A stretch of DNA of 64,000 nucleotides from DASXTW01 sp036505215 (GCA_036505215.1 DASXTW010000122.1:8501-72500); one strand, 5' to 3'; counted from the stretch's first letter, positions 41,445 through 51,154 are shown. The notes: generated by a model not told the origin, from the letters alone. Numbers and translations: made by a program.

Positions 41445-42377
41445 TCACCACCATAGAGTCTCCTCGACCTCTTTCTCCGCAACCGACAGATCCGGGGTCC
41501 AGGCCTTCGTCGACAGGTACTTCCACCCTCCGTCGGCCAGGAGGCATACCACATCCGCACTCTCGAGCTCGGCGGCAATCCTCCTGGCCACGTGGAGGAC
41601 GGCTCCGGAGGAGATGCCGGCGAAGATACCCTCCTGCTTCGTGAGCTCGCGAGTGGCTCGCAGGGCGTCGGAGGAAGAGACGAGGAACTTGCGATCGAGG
41701 ATCGACTCGTCCAGGACCGGAGGGATGAACCCCTCGTCCAGCGATCGGAGTCCATACACGAGCTCGCCGAGCTCGGGCTCTGCCGCGATCACCTTCACGT
41801 CCGGGTTGTGCTCCTTGAGGCGGCGGCCCACCCCGGTCAGGGTGCCGCCCGTCCCGAGTCCGGCCACGAAGTGCGTCACGCCGGGGAGGTCCCGAATGAT
41901 CTCGGCGCCCGTCCCGTCGTAGTGGGCCCTGGGATTGGCCGGGTTCCCGTACTGAAACGGCATGTAGTACTTGTCGTCGCGGGTCATGGCCCGGGCGACC
42001 TCGATGGCGCCGTTGGTTCCCTTCTCGGCGGGCGTGAACACGATCTCCGCCCCGTAGAGCTCGAGAAGGCGGACGCGCTCCTCGCTGGCGTTCTCGGGGA
42101 TCACCGCCGTGAGCCTGTACCCCTTCCGCGCCCCCACCATGGCCAGCGAGATGCCCGTGTTCCCCGACGTGGGTTCCAGGATCACGGATCCTGGATGCAG
42201 CTTTCCCTCAGCCTCGGCGGCCTCCACCATGGCCAGGGCGATCCGGTCCTTGAGGGAGCCGGTCGGGTTCTGCCCCTCCAGCTTGGCCCACAAGCGCACG
42301 CCCGGCTTCGGCGAGAGGCGCTCGATGCCGACCAGCGGGGTCTCCCCGATCGCTTCGAGAATGTCATTCGTCCGCAT
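41445..42377 (-). CDS. cysM: PLP-dependent cysteine synthase (CysM type)
   Basis: A 310-residue enzyme. The PLP-lysine lies in PTGSLKDRIALAM (about 37-49), and PTSGNTGISLAMVGARKGY and GLGTGGTLTGVGRRLKEHNP are the standard phosphate-loop and substrate motifs. The final 30 residues, with a VEETLWW ending, fit the actinobacterial CysM that uses O-phosphoserine and the thiocarboxylate CysO. The CysO-like, MoeB and Mec-like genes are in this window too, but 11-13 kb away. Confidence 0.93.
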   Translation of the reverse strand: MRTNDILEAIGETPLVGIERLSPKPGVRLWAKLEGQNPTGSLKDRIALAMVEAAEAEGKLHPGSVILEPTSGNTGISLAMVGARKGYRLTAVIPENASEERVRLLELYGAEIVFTPAEKGTNGAIEVARAMTRDDKYYMPFQYGNPANPRAHYDGTGAEIIRDLPGVTHFVAGLGTGGTLTGVGRRLKEHNPDVKVIAAEPELGELVYGLRSLDEGFIPPVLDESILDRKFLVSSSDALRATRELTKQEGIFAGISSGAVLHVARRIAAELESADVVCLLADGGWKYLSTKAWTPDLSVAEKEVEETLWW

Positions 42378-42654
42378 CGAGGGCGATTATCGCAGCGAGG
42401 AGCGACATGGCCCCACAGCCCCATGCGCGCACCGGCCTCTGGCGAAGGAACAGCGCTACAGGACGTCGGGCCGCCACACCGGTGTGAAGTCGTGGCCGAA
42501 CGTATTGGTGATTCGAATCTGCCCGGTGCCGTCAGCTGGTCATCGGGCCCGGACCTCAAGAGCAAGGTTCGCTGGTCCGATGGTAGTGGTGTACCCAAGC
42601 GGCGGCCATCCACGCCGGGGTTTATTTTTCGGAGTTCCGGTGTACTCTTCGGAC

Positions 42655-43257
42655 ATGGGCAGGAAGGTCTCCCTGGTCATCGTTCCCTCCTGTCTCCTCC
42701 TGCTCATGATGGGCTGCACCCAGGTTCGCGAGCTCCCGGTCGGTCGCATCGCGCCCCCCTCCCCCGCGGCCCAACCCACAGGCGGGGAGGCCCAGGTAGC
42801 GGTTCCGTTTCCGATGACGCTGTTCGGGCCGCCGCTCAGGACGGCCTCGGTCCAGCCGGGAACGCTGAAGCTCAAGAAGCTGATCCTGTCGCATCCTCGG
42901 CTCAAGGTGACCCCGCTCGCGTCGAGCCACCGGACCGTCGCCCTGGGGTTCCAGGAGAAGGCCAGCGGGAAGCAACGGTGGGGCGAGATCATGATCCCCG
43001 AGGAACGGAAGCTCTTCCAGCGATTCGCCGAGGACACTTCGCTGGGAGAGTGGCTGATCCTCATCACTGACGTGGACGTCACCGACGCGCCCGACCCGAT
43101 CCCACTGGTGGCCTACCGATGGAACAGGCCCGACGTCGAGACCTACGCGAAGTGCGGGATACCCCTGTCCTTGACCATCAACGAATGCACGGACACGTAT
43201 TACCGTGCCGCCAAGGTGATCTTCCTGATGCACCAGAAGATCGGGCAAGGGCAGTAG
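42655..43257 (+). CDS. Lipoprotein of unknown function
   Basis: A 200-residue product starting at ATG 42655; the open frame upstream is not coding. A lipoprotein signal (SLVIVPSCLLLLMMGCT, lipobox MMGC) is followed by a Pro-rich segment and a globular part of about 150 residues with no motif I know. KLILSHPRLKVTPLASSHRTVALGFQEKA and GEWLILITDVDVTDAPDPIPLVAYRW read as a soluble beta-rich domain. Two Cys (KCGIP and NECTD) may form a disulfide outside the cell. The 277 bp before it hold no other gene that I can support. Confidence 0.6.
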   Translation: MGRKVSLVIVPSCLLLLMMGCTQVRELPVGRIAPPSPAAQPTGGEAQVAVPFPMTLFGPPLRTASVQPGTLKLKKLILSHPRLKVTPLASSHRTVALGFQEKASGKQRWGEIMIPEERKLFQRFAEDTSLGEWLILITDVDVTDAPDPIPLVAYRWNRPDVETYAKCGIPLSLTINECTDTYYRAAKVIFLMHQKIGQGQ

Positions 43258-43312
43258 CCTCCAGCATCGCCTGCTCGCCTCGACTCCCAGCTACCTCACG
43301 CACCGTCCGCGA

Positions 43313-44917
43313 TCAGCCTCGGGAGCGGCCCTTCCTGTCGGCCAGGATCTCCCGAGCGGCATTCGCGCCGGGGCCGCCGGTGACGCCGCCCCCCGGATGG
43401 GCGCCTGAGCCGCACAGGTACAGACCCCGCAGTGCCAGCCGGTACCGGGAGTGGCCGAGCATCGGCCGCCAGGCGAAGAGCTGGTCGAGGCCGGGTTCAC
43501 CATGCAGGGGGTGGCCCTCGGTGAGGCCGTAGTCGCGCTCCAGGTCAAGCGGGGTGATGACCTGCCGGGCCACCACGAGGTCCGAGATGCCTGGAGCCAG
43601 CGCGTCCAGGGTCTTCAGAACGAGATCGCCCAGCCCATCGCGCTCCGCGTCCCAGTCGCCCTCCCGGCGGTGGTACGGCGTCCACTGCACGAGGACGCTC
43701 ATCACGTGACCGCCCTCGGGAGCCAGGCCTGGGTCGGCGAGGCTGGGGATGGTGGCTTCCAGATACGGCTGCTCCGAGACCCTTCCGTACTTCGACGCAT
43801 CGAATCCCCGCTCCAGGTAGTCGATTCCCGGGGCCACCGCGATCCGGCCCTTCAGCCGCTCGCTTTCGGCCCCACCATCGGCGACGAACGTGGGCAGCCC
43901 CGACAACGCCAGGTTCACCTTGGCCACCACCCCCGGCAGTCGGAGGTTGCCGGCCCGCCAGACGAGGCTCGGGCCAACAGCCGCAGGGTCCACCAGGCTG
44001 AGCAGGGTCCGCTTGGGATCGATTCCGCACACCACGATCGGCGAGGAGATCTCCTCTCCCGACGAAAGGGCCACTCCGGTGACTCGGTCGCCAGACGAGG
44101 TAACCCTCACCACCTCCGCGCCGGACCGGATCTCGACGCCAGACGAGCGCGCGGCGGAGGCGAGCGAACCCGCAAGGGAGCCCGGGCCGCCCCGGACGAA
44201 TACGGTCTGGCCGGCAGCGCCCCCGTCGTTCCCGGCCGAGTCAGCCAGCAGGACTGCCGTGGTCCCCGCCGACCATGGCCCCATGGCCGCGTACTGGATA
44301 CCGCGGGCCGCGATGGCCCCCCGCAGCGCGTCTGTCTCGAAGGCCTCACCGACGAAGTCGGCCACGGCCATCGGCAGCACCCTGAGGAGCTCCCTCGTGC
44401 CCTTCTTTCCCAGCCCTCGGAAGGCCCTGGCCAGCTTGAGCCCGGCCAGGGCGTCGCTGGCCGACGGCTTCTTCAGATCGGGAGGGGTACTGGCGTGCAC
44501 GTGGGCCAGGAAGCTCGACAGAGACCGGACCTTCTGATCGAAGAGCGGGTAGGCCTCGGAGTCCCGAGCCGACCAACCGCGCAGCTCCCGGGCGGTCCTG
44601 GCCCGGTCGGCCCAGAGGGTCAGCGACCGGCCATCGGGCTGGGGAGCGAACAGGCGAACCTCGGGTGCGATCGGGTCGAGGCCATGCTCGTGGAGACGGA
44701 GGTCGCGAACGACGCTCGTCCAGAGCCGTCCCACGGTGTGAGCGAGCGCGGGGACCCGATAGCCGGGTGCGATCTCCGCCGTGGCCAGCGCTCCCCCCGG
44801 CTCGTCCCGCCGCTCCAGGACCACGGTTCGCAACCCGGCCCTCGCCAGGTAGGCTGCGGTCACCAGGCCGTTGTGACCGGCGCCGACGACGACGGCGTCG
44901 GGACCTCGCTCGGTCAC
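43313..44917 (-). CDS. FAD-dependent oxidoreductase, CrtI/phytoene desaturase-like (1)
   Basis: A 534-residue flavoprotein. The Rossmann start VVVGAGHNGLVTAAYLARAGLRTVVLERRDEPGG has the GxGxxG FAD motif, and GLYLCGSGAHPGGGVTGGPGANAAREIL at the C-terminus is the second FAD-binding region. VIVCGIDPKRTLL and a long middle domain fit the family. It resembles the next gene (44952-46547) in length, order of motifs and ends (HPGGGxxGxPG). These proteins are often called NAD(P)/FAD oxidoreductases; carotenoid desaturation is one possibility, but no crtB/crtE genes are near. Confidence 0.88.
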   Translation of the reverse strand: MTERGPDAVVVGAGHNGLVTAAYLARAGLRTVVLERRDEPGGALATAEIAPGYRVPALAHTVGRLWTSVVRDLRLHEHGLDPIAPEVRLFAPQPDGRSLTLWADRARTARELRGWSARDSEAYPLFDQKVRSLSSFLAHVHASTPPDLKKPSASDALAGLKLARAFRGLGKKGTRELLRVLPMAVADFVGEAFETDALRGAIAARGIQYAAMGPWSAGTTAVLLADSAGNDGGAAGQTVFVRGGPGSLAGSLASAARSSGVEIRSGAEVVRVTSSGDRVTGVALSSGEEISSPIVVCGIDPKRTLLSLVDPAAVGPSLVWRAGNLRLPGVVAKVNLALSGLPTFVADGGAESERLKGRIAVAPGIDYLERGFDASKYGRVSEQPYLEATIPSLADPGLAPEGGHVMSVLVQWTPYHRREGDWDAERDGLGDLVLKTLDALAPGISDLVVARQVITPLDLERDYGLTEGHPLHGEPGLDQLFAWRPMLGHSRYRLALRGLYLCGSGAHPGGGVTGGPGANAAREILADRKGRSRG

Positions 44918-44951
44918 GTCCTCCGCCCCGCCCGCCCTGGTGCCGGCCCGC

Positions 44952-46547
44952 TCATGCCGCCCTCGCCGCCTTGATTGCCTGGAGCGCGGCGATCCTCCCC
45001 GGCGCTCCCATCAGTCCCCCTCCGGGATGCGTGGCCGAGCCACACAGCCACAGGTCCTTCACCGGCGTGCGGTACTGGGCCCATCCGGGCACCGGGCGGC
45101 TGAAGAAGAGCTGCTCCAGGCTCAGCTCCCCCTGGAAGATGTTGCCTTCGGTCAGGCCGAAGGTCTGTTCCAGGTCGAGGGGGGTGAGGACCTGTCGGTG
45201 CAGGATCAGCTTCTCGAGGTTCGGTGCCCGCTCGGCGATGGTCTCGATCACGGCGTCGCCGAATGCCTCGCGCGTGGCGTCGTCCCATTGCCTGCCGTTC
45301 GACAGGTGATAGGGCGCGTACTGCACGAAGCAGCTCATCACGTGCTTGCCCGGTGGGGCCATCGACGGGTCGACGAGAGTTGGAATGACGATGTCGATGT
45401 ACGGCCGGGCGCTGAAGGATCCGTACTTCGCGTCGTCGTAGGCCCGCTCCATGTAGTCGACGCTCGGGGAAAAGCTGACCGCGCCTCGCAAGTGCTCGAG
45501 GTCCTCCGCGTTCGGCAGGCAGGTGAAGTCCGGCAACCCATCCAGGGCCAGGTTCACCTTTCCAGAGGAGCCCCTGAACTTGTACCGGCGGACCTCTTGC
45601 TCGAACTCCGCATCGAGGGTGCCCGGTTCGAGCAGGCCGATCATCGTTCGGCGCACGTCCAGGCTCGACAGGACGATCCCGCCGGCGATCTCCTCACCCG
45701 AGTCCAGCGTCACGCCGATGGCCCGCCGACCCTTCGTGAGGATCTGAGCCACGGGAGCTTCGGTTCGGATCTCGGCGCCCTGTGCCCTCGCGGCCGAGGC
45801 GATGGCGTGGCTGACACCGCCCGTGCCACCCTTCGGGATCCCCCAGGCTCGGAACGCACCGTCGATCTCGCCCATGTAGTGATGGAGCAGGACGTAGGCC
45901 GTGCCCGGCGAGCGGATGCCTTGGAACGTGCCGATGATGCCCGACGCGGCCATCGTGGCCTTGAGTGGATCGGTCTCGAACCACTGGTCCAGGAAGTCGG
46001 AGGCGCTCATCGTCATGAGCTGGATGAACGTCGCCTGATGCCGCGCGGGGAGCTTCTGGAACCGGCGGGCCAGGCGGGCCAGGGGAAACCACGGCCGGGG
46101 GTCGAGTCGGGCCGGGTCGGGCGGGACGATCGACAGGATCGGCTTGATGAACCGAGCCATGTCGAACATGAGCTGCCCATACTCCTCGTAGGCCTCGGCG
46201 TCCATCCGCGACCAGCGGCGCAGCTCGCGAACGGTTCTCCAGTGATCGTTGACGCGCCACAGGTAATCGTCGTCGAGCGGGGTGAAGGTGCCATCCAGTG
46301 GCAGGATCTCCAGACCATGGCGGGGCAGCTCGAGGTCCCGGATGATCTCCGGGCGCAGCAGGCTGACCACGTAGGAGGCCACGCTGAACCTGAAGCCAGG
46401 AAAGACTTCCTCGGTCACCGCCGCCCCGCCCACGATGTGCCGGCGCTCGAGGACGATCGTCTTCAGCCCGGCCCCGGCCAGATAGGCCCCCGCCACCAGG
46501 CCGTTGTGCCCGGCCCCGATCACGATCGCGTCATACCGCTCAGTCAA
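44952..46547 (-). CDS. FAD-dependent oxidoreductase, CrtI/phytoene desaturase-like (2)
   Basis: A 531-residue paralogue of the gene just downstream. YDAIVIGAGHNGLVAGAYLAGAGLKTIVLERRHIVGGAA gives the FAD motif, and DLWLCGSATHPGGGLMGAPGRIAALQAI the C-terminal one. The two genes are 34 bp apart on one strand, so they arose by tandem duplication followed by divergence, and are likely co-expressed. Internal sequences (VSHAIASAARAQGAEIRTEAPV, FSARPYIDIVIPTLVDPSMAPPGKHVMSCFVQY) are family-typical. Substrate unknown. Confidence 0.88.
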   Translation of the reverse strand: MTERYDAIVIGAGHNGLVAGAYLAGAGLKTIVLERRHIVGGAAVTEEVFPGFRFSVASYVVSLLRPEIIRDLELPRHGLEILPLDGTFTPLDDDYLWRVNDHWRTVRELRRWSRMDAEAYEEYGQLMFDMARFIKPILSIVPPDPARLDPRPWFPLARLARRFQKLPARHQATFIQLMTMSASDFLDQWFETDPLKATMAASGIIGTFQGIRSPGTAYVLLHHYMGEIDGAFRAWGIPKGGTGGVSHAIASAARAQGAEIRTEAPVAQILTKGRRAIGVTLDSGEEIAGGIVLSSLDVRRTMIGLLEPGTLDAEFEQEVRRYKFRGSSGKVNLALDGLPDFTCLPNAEDLEHLRGAVSFSPSVDYMERAYDDAKYGSFSARPYIDIVIPTLVDPSMAPPGKHVMSCFVQYAPYHLSNGRQWDDATREAFGDAVIETIAERAPNLEKLILHRQVLTPLDLEQTFGLTEGNIFQGELSLEQLFFSRPVPGWAQYRTPVKDLWLCGSATHPGGGLMGAPGRIAALQAIKAARAA

Positions 46548-46625
46548 AGGAGATTCGATCCGGGTCGTCGAAGCGGTCGATACTCTACGCGAGTGAACTG
46601 GGCGAGATCCGGTAGCCGGACCGAG

Positions 46626-47579
46626 TCAGTCTGTCAGGGTGCCCTTGATGAGGAAGGTTGCCCCTCCACCGACACATCCGAGCTGCGCGGGATGACTCTC
46701 CTTCAATGTCCCCACGAACTTGACCGCGCGCCACTCACCGATGACCACCTCCGCCCTGGTCACCCGGAGCTTGATCGTCAGGGTCGACGGTAACCGGGTC
46801 CTCCCGCACCGGCCGATGAACTTTCCCTCGTCGGTCCCGGAGTAGGTGGTCCCCCTTCGCGCAAGGATCGCCCTTAGAGATCCGCTCGTGACATCCGACC
46901 AGTGGACGCCGCACGGGCCGGTGTGGCAGTTGGGGTGGAAGCTCCAGCCCAGATTCAGCTTCCCGAGCTTTCCCACGTACCCCGACTGCGAGATGGTCTT
47001 GGCGGTCACGTCGAAGACCCCCTCCAGCCGGGCCGCGGCCAGACCGGGAACGGGGACCTCCACCACGGCAGACGCTCGCTCCGACCTCACGAAGCCTCCC
47101 CCTCGGGTCACCACTCCATAGGTGTAGGTCTCTCCTGGCATCACGTTCGTGTCGGTATACGTCGTCGTGTCGGCCGGGACGCTTCCGATCTGGGTGCCGT
47201 TGCGATAGACCAGGTAGCCGAGGATCTCGGCCTTCCCGGATGGCGCGCCCCAGGTCAGGGTCACGCCGATCGGCGCGGTATCGGCTTTCACCGTGAGCCC
47301 GACAGGCGATCCGACGCTGCGAGAGGCGGGCCCGGAGGGCCTGGCCTCAGTGGGTTTGCCGCCTCCTCCGGAAGCGACGGCGATCGCGATGATGCCGGCC
47401 AAGAGGGCCAGGGCCCCCCCGACGATGACGACCGTTCGGATGCGAGGCCTCTTCGGAGGCCGCGACGGGGCCTTGGGCTGAGCGGGCGGCGGCTGCGGCA
47501 GAGGCTCGGTGGGCGACGGCGCGGGTGGCTGATCCGCGATCGATGAAGAGGTTGAACCTTCGGACGATTCGTCGGTCAT
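46626..47579 (-). CDS. Membrane-anchored protein with fibronectin type III domain
   Basis: A 317-residue protein. The first 45 residues are Pro/Ser-rich, then a basic stretch (RPPKRPRIR) and one membrane helix (about 49-68). Residues about 90-175 form a fibronectin III domain (PVGLTVKADTAPIGVTLTWGAPSGKAEILGYLVYRNG, TDTNVMPGETYTYGVVT). A C-terminal domain of about 140 residues includes two Cys (HPNCHTGPCG) and looks extracellular. Cytoplasm-in, N-terminus-in topology is likely. Possibly a surface or adhesion protein; function unknown. Confidence 0.82.
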   Translation of the reverse strand: MTDESSEGSTSSSIADQPPAPSPTEPLPQPPPAQPKAPSRPPKRPRIRTVVIVGGALALLAGIIAIAVASGGGGKPTEARPSGPASRSVGSPVGLTVKADTAPIGVTLTWGAPSGKAEILGYLVYRNGTQIGSVPADTTTYTDTNVMPGETYTYGVVTRGGGFVRSERASAVVEVPVPGLAAARLEGVFDVTAKTISQSGYVGKLGKLNLGWSFHPNCHTGPCGVHWSDVTSGSLRAILARRGTTYSGTDEGKFIGRCGRTRLPSTLTIKLRVTRAEVVIGEWRAVKFVGTLKESHPAQLGCVGGGATFLIKGTLTD

Positions 47580-47727
47580 GCAGGCCGTTCCCTCGGTCGG
47601 GCCGAGCCCTCGGTAACGGGCGAACTGTCCCAGAGCACAGGGGGGGTGTCAATCTGTCCCGACGCGGTCCTCGGCCCGGTCGGTCGGATCTCGAATATCC
47701 TTCCCAGCGATCGAACGGGAGGAGATC

Positions 47728-48921
47728 GTGAGCATCGGCACGGCATTTCATCCTCGGACCGCTTCACTCAACCGGAAGATGCAGTGGCGCGAGTGGTCGG
47801 GGTTTTTCGCCGCGAGCCAGTACGCGGATACCGTCGACATCGAATACACCGCCATCCGCGACGCCGCTGCGCTCATCGACGTCACGCCGCTCTTCAAGTA
47901 CGTGGTGACCGGACCCGACTCGATGCGCCTGGTCGATCGGATCATCACCCGCGATGCCACGAAGCTTCAGCTCGATCAGGTCTACTACACGTGCTGGTGC
48001 GACGAGGACGGCAAGGTGGTGGACGACGGCACGATCACCCGGTTGGATGAGACCACCTACCGGTGGACGGCGGCCGATCCGTCCTTGCGATGGTTCCGGA
48101 TGAACGCCTCGGGCCTGGACGTGAGGATCGAGGAGATCAGCGAGCGGCTGGCCGCTTTGGCGTTACAGGGGCCGCTGTCCCGAGACGTGGTGGAGACACT
48201 GACGGAGGAATCTTTCGCCGACCTCAAGTATTTCCGCCGGCGGGCCTCACGCGTCCGGGACATGCCGGTCGACGTGACGCGGACGGGCTACACGGGGGAC
48301 CTGGGCTACGAGCTGTGGATCGACGCCGATCGGGCCGTCGATCTGTGGGATGCCGTCATCGAGAGTGGGAGGCTCTTCGAGGTCCGTCCCGCCGGGATGT
48401 TGGCACTGGACGTGGTGCGGGTCGAGGCGGGGCTCATCCTCCTGGAGGTGGATTACACGAGCTCGCGCCGCGCCATGATCCCCGAGCAGTCCTACTCGCC
48501 GTTCGAATTGGGCATCCTCGGGCACTTCACCCGGTTCGACAAGGGCGACTATGTGGGGAAGCGGGCCCTGGAGGCCGAACAGGCCGCGGGCGGTCCGGCT
48601 CGGGGGTTGGTCGGGCTGGAAGTCGGTTGGGCCGGGATCGAGGACCTGTACGCGTCCCAGGATCTTCCGCCGATCCTGTCGCCGCATACGTCGCGCGAGG
48701 CCGTTCCCGTCTACTCGGGACGCCGCCAGGTCGGCAGGGCAACCAGCACGACGTGGAGCCCCATCCTGAAGAAGGCCATCGTCCTTGCCTCGGTGGCAAA
48801 GGAATTCGCTGAGGAGGGAACCGATCTCCTAGTCGAGTGGACGGTGGAGGCGCGCCGGGGACGGGTCCCGGCCAGGGTCGTCCCCTTACCGTTCTTCGAT
48901 CCACCGCGCAAGCGGGCCTGA
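47728..48921 (+). CDS. GcvT-family aminomethyltransferase-like protein
   Basis: GTG 47728 follows CGGGAGGAGATC. The 397-residue protein has the GcvT fold: YTAIRDAAALIDVTPLFKYVVTGPDSMRLVDRIITRD near the N-terminus, LALQGPLSRDVVETL, VDVTRTGYTGDLGYELWIDAD and the C-terminal barrel with RRQVGRATSTTWSPILKKAIVLASV. The RTGYTGExGYEL motif (here TRTGYTGDLGYEL) contacts the folate. Bona fide glycine-cleavage T protein or DmdA or sarcosine-oxidase-like demethylase cannot be separated from sequence alone. No gcvH, gcvP or folate gene is adjacent. Confidence 0.88.
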   Translation: MSIGTAFHPRTASLNRKMQWREWSGFFAASQYADTVDIEYTAIRDAAALIDVTPLFKYVVTGPDSMRLVDRIITRDATKLQLDQVYYTCWCDEDGKVVDDGTITRLDETTYRWTAADPSLRWFRMNASGLDVRIEEISERLAALALQGPLSRDVVETLTEESFADLKYFRRRASRVRDMPVDVTRTGYTGDLGYELWIDADRAVDLWDAVIESGRLFEVRPAGMLALDVVRVEAGLILLEVDYTSSRRAMIPEQSYSPFELGILGHFTRFDKGDYVGKRALEAEQAAGGPARGLVGLEVGWAGIEDLYASQDLPPILSPHTSREAVPVYSGRRQVGRATSTTWSPILKKAIVLASVAKEFAEEGTDLLVEWTVEARRGRVPARVVPLPFFDPPRKRA

Positions 48922-48931
48922 CTTGATCGGT

Positions 48932-49707
48932 TCATCCCACTCTCTCGGTGAGGTCGAACCCCCGCGAGCGAATCTCGTCCATCATCAGCTTCGGGTCTAC
49001 GGCGAGCTCCACCGGAGTGGCGCCCGGTGGGATCCTGCCACTCGCCATCAGGTGGCACACGATCGCGGCATGCCAGCCCGTTGCCTGCTCCATGGCGGTC
49101 AAGCCGAGGCGGTCGTTCGGGTGCACCCGAAGGGTGGAATCGGATCCTCGGGAAGTCCCCCATCCAGCAGGAGCAGCTGGTCGGTCTCCTCCAGGAACGT
49201 GAGCGCGTATGCCAGAAGGTTGCTGGCCAACCCCGGAGCCTCGCCGCAGTCGGGGACGATGCAGACCCCCCGCTCCCGAGCCTCCCCGTTGAGCTCGAGC
49301 TGTGCGCGAACGACCTCGGTGTTTCCGCCGAGGTCGCACATGTGTGTTTCTGCATCCAGGGCAGCCTCGGTGACGGCGAGGTTCAGCCTCCACGAGGCCG
49401 AGCTGACGAAAGCGTCGAGGGGGCGAAGAAACTCGACCAGAGCGACCTGGCCGGTCGCGTCCACGCGGACTCCTCGGGCGCAGCTCGATTCCGTCAGCCG
49501 GTTGATCCGATCGGCGGATGCAGCAGCTCGACGTTCGTCGAGATCGGCCAGGACGACCTCTTTGGCTTCACCCCGGACGACGAGATCGTACGCAGCGGCC
49601 GTGCCTTGGCGGCCGGCTCCGAGGATGCCGTATCGGAACACGCCCGTGCGGAACCCCTGTTCCTTCCCCCCTGGGAACGTGACGAGGGACCGGAAGGAGG
49701 CGACCAT
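48932..49707 (-). pseudogene. Saccharopine-dehydrogenase-like gene with internal deletion and frameshift
   Basis: From ATG 49707 the first 195 residues are normal: FRYGILGAGRQGTAAAYDLVVRGEAKEVVLADLDERR (Rossmann fold), NLGGNTEVVRAQLEL-like DLGGNTEVV, PDCGEAPGLASNLLAYAL, LLLDGGLPEDPIPPFG. The frame then ends abruptly, and the next block, in another frame, is RLGLTAMEQATGWHAAIVCHLMASGRIPPGA, normally the last part of the same family. Intact members have some 390 residues; about 130-160 between these blocks are missing here. So a deletion near 49115-49130 has fused the ends out of frame. Probably inactive. Confidence 0.78.
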
Positions 49708-49838
49708 GCGTCCCGATTGGACGTCCTCTCAACAGAGGGCTTACGGTCTCCCGCGACCGACCGGGCGTGGGTACCGCCTTCCGATCCCTTCGACCCACAA
49801 CTTTATCTCAAGACGCGCTGACTGGAAAATCGGCAAAC

Positions 49839-49862
49839 GGGGGTCCAGCGGGGAGCAGCAAC
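49839..49862. repeat. Short partial copy of the 100-bp repeat
   Basis: GGGGGTCCAGCGGGGAGCAGCAAC matches the first 25 bases of the repeats at 58897 and 59899 (GGGGGTCCAG, then GGGTAGCAGCAAC) apart from one missing base and a change or two. It lies just after the stop of the glutamate dehydrogenase gene. The rest of the repeat is absent. Confidence 0.5.
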
Positions 49863-49869
49863 AAGTCGC

Positions 49870-51105
49870 CTATCGGTAGCCCCGAGCCACCTCCGCCTCG
49901 GCCACCCGCTCCACCCCGATCACGTAGGCCGCCTCTCGGAGCGACCCTCCATCGGCTTGCGCCCTGGCCAGGACCTGTGCCGTGGCCAGTTCCATCAGTT
50001 GCTCCAACCGGTTGTTGACTCGCTCCTCGGACCAGGCCTCGCGCTGGAGGTCCTGCACCCATTCGAGGTACGACACCGCCACGCCGCCCCCCGAGGCGAG
50101 GATGTCGGGAGCCACCGTGATCCCTCGGTCCACCAGGATGGGGTCGGCCTCCGTGGTCACCGGATAGTTGGCCTCCTCCAGGATGAGCTCCGCTTTGATC
50201 CGCTTCGCCCGCCCCTCGTCGATGCTCGCGTCGAGAGCCGCGGGAACGAAGACACGACACTCCACGTCGAACAGGTCTTCGTTCGAGATGGTGTCCGCGC
50301 TCTCGAAGTCGATGACGCTTCCGGTCTCCTGCTTGTGCGCCAGCACCTTCTCGGGATGCAGGCCCTCGGGGTTGTGGATGGCGCCCTTGCTGTCGGAGAC
50401 CGCCACGATCGGGTATCCCTGCTCGGCCGCGAGAACGGCCAGCCACGACCCGGCGTTCCCGTACCCCTCGATGGCGATTGGCGTCTCCTCCCGATTCCAT
50501 CCGCGAGCCCGGGCGATGTGGTCCATGCAGATGAGGGCACCCCGGCCAGTGGCCGATTCGCGCCCGAGCGAGCCGCCGAGGGCGATCGGCTTGCCCGTGA
50601 TGACTGCCGGGTTGGGGCCGTAGCGACGAGAGTATTCGTCCGCCATCCACCCCATGATCTGTGGGTTGGTGTTCACGTCGGGCGCGGGGACGTCGACGTT
50701 CGGCCCGATGACTTCGGCGATGGCCCGGATGAAGGCCCGGGACAGCCGCTCCAGCTCCGCCTCCGACAGCAGCTTCGGCTCCACCTGCACGCCGCCCTTG
50801 CCTCCCCCGAAGGGGATGTTCATGAGCGCGGTCTTCCACGTCATGAGCATGGCGAAGCAGCGCACCTCGTCCAGCGAAACCGTTGGGTGGAACCTGAGCC
50901 CTCCCTTGAACGGTCCGCGGGCGTTGTTGTGCTGCACCCGATACCCCTTGAATACCTTGAAGCCTCCCCCGTCCATCGGCACCCGGACCTGCACGGTGAC
51001 CTCTCGAGTCGGCGTGGCGAGCGCTTCCCGCAGGGAGAGCTCCAGCTGGAGCCGTTCCGCCGCCTGCTCGTAGAACCCCTGGACAGCCTCGAACGCTGAG
51101 CTCAC
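49870..51105 (-). CDS. gdhA: Glutamate dehydrogenase
   Basis: A 411-residue enzyme of the short hexameric type. KGYRVQHNNARGPFKGGLRFHPTVSLDEVRCFAMLMTWKTALMNIPFGGGKGGV carries the substrate-binding Lys residues and PAPDVNTNPQIMGWMADEY the catalytic Asp. The NAD(P)-binding motif is IEGYGNAGSWLA. It interconverts glutamate and 2-oxoglutarate plus ammonia; the cofactor cannot be settled by eye. It lies 49 bp downstream of the kinase gene on the same strand, but an independent promoter is likely. Confidence 0.95.
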   Translation of the reverse strand: MSSAFEAVQGFYEQAAERLQLELSLREALATPTREVTVQVRVPMDGGGFKVFKGYRVQHNNARGPFKGGLRFHPTVSLDEVRCFAMLMTWKTALMNIPFGGGKGGVQVEPKLLSEAELERLSRAFIRAIAEVIGPNVDVPAPDVNTNPQIMGWMADEYSRRYGPNPAVITGKPIALGGSLGRESATGRGALICMDHIARARGWNREETPIAIEGYGNAGSWLAVLAAEQGYPIVAVSDSKGAIHNPEGLHPEKVLAHKQETGSVIDFESADTISNEDLFDVECRVFVPAALDASIDEGRAKRIKAELILEEANYPVTTEADPILVDRGITVAPDILASGGGVAVSYLEWVQDLQREAWSEERVNNRLEQLMELATAQVLARAQADGGSLREAAYVIGVERVAEAEVARGYR

Positions 51106-51154
51106 TGGGTCCTCCTTGTTCGCTTCCCTTGGGGCAGAGAGCGGAAGAAGCGTA

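Noticed and set aside
42378..42654. RNA gene or small ORF in the gap after cysM
   Set aside because: No tRNA fold, riboswitch or coding signal was found; only a modest AT-rich patch near 42620, perhaps a promoter for the lipoprotein gene.
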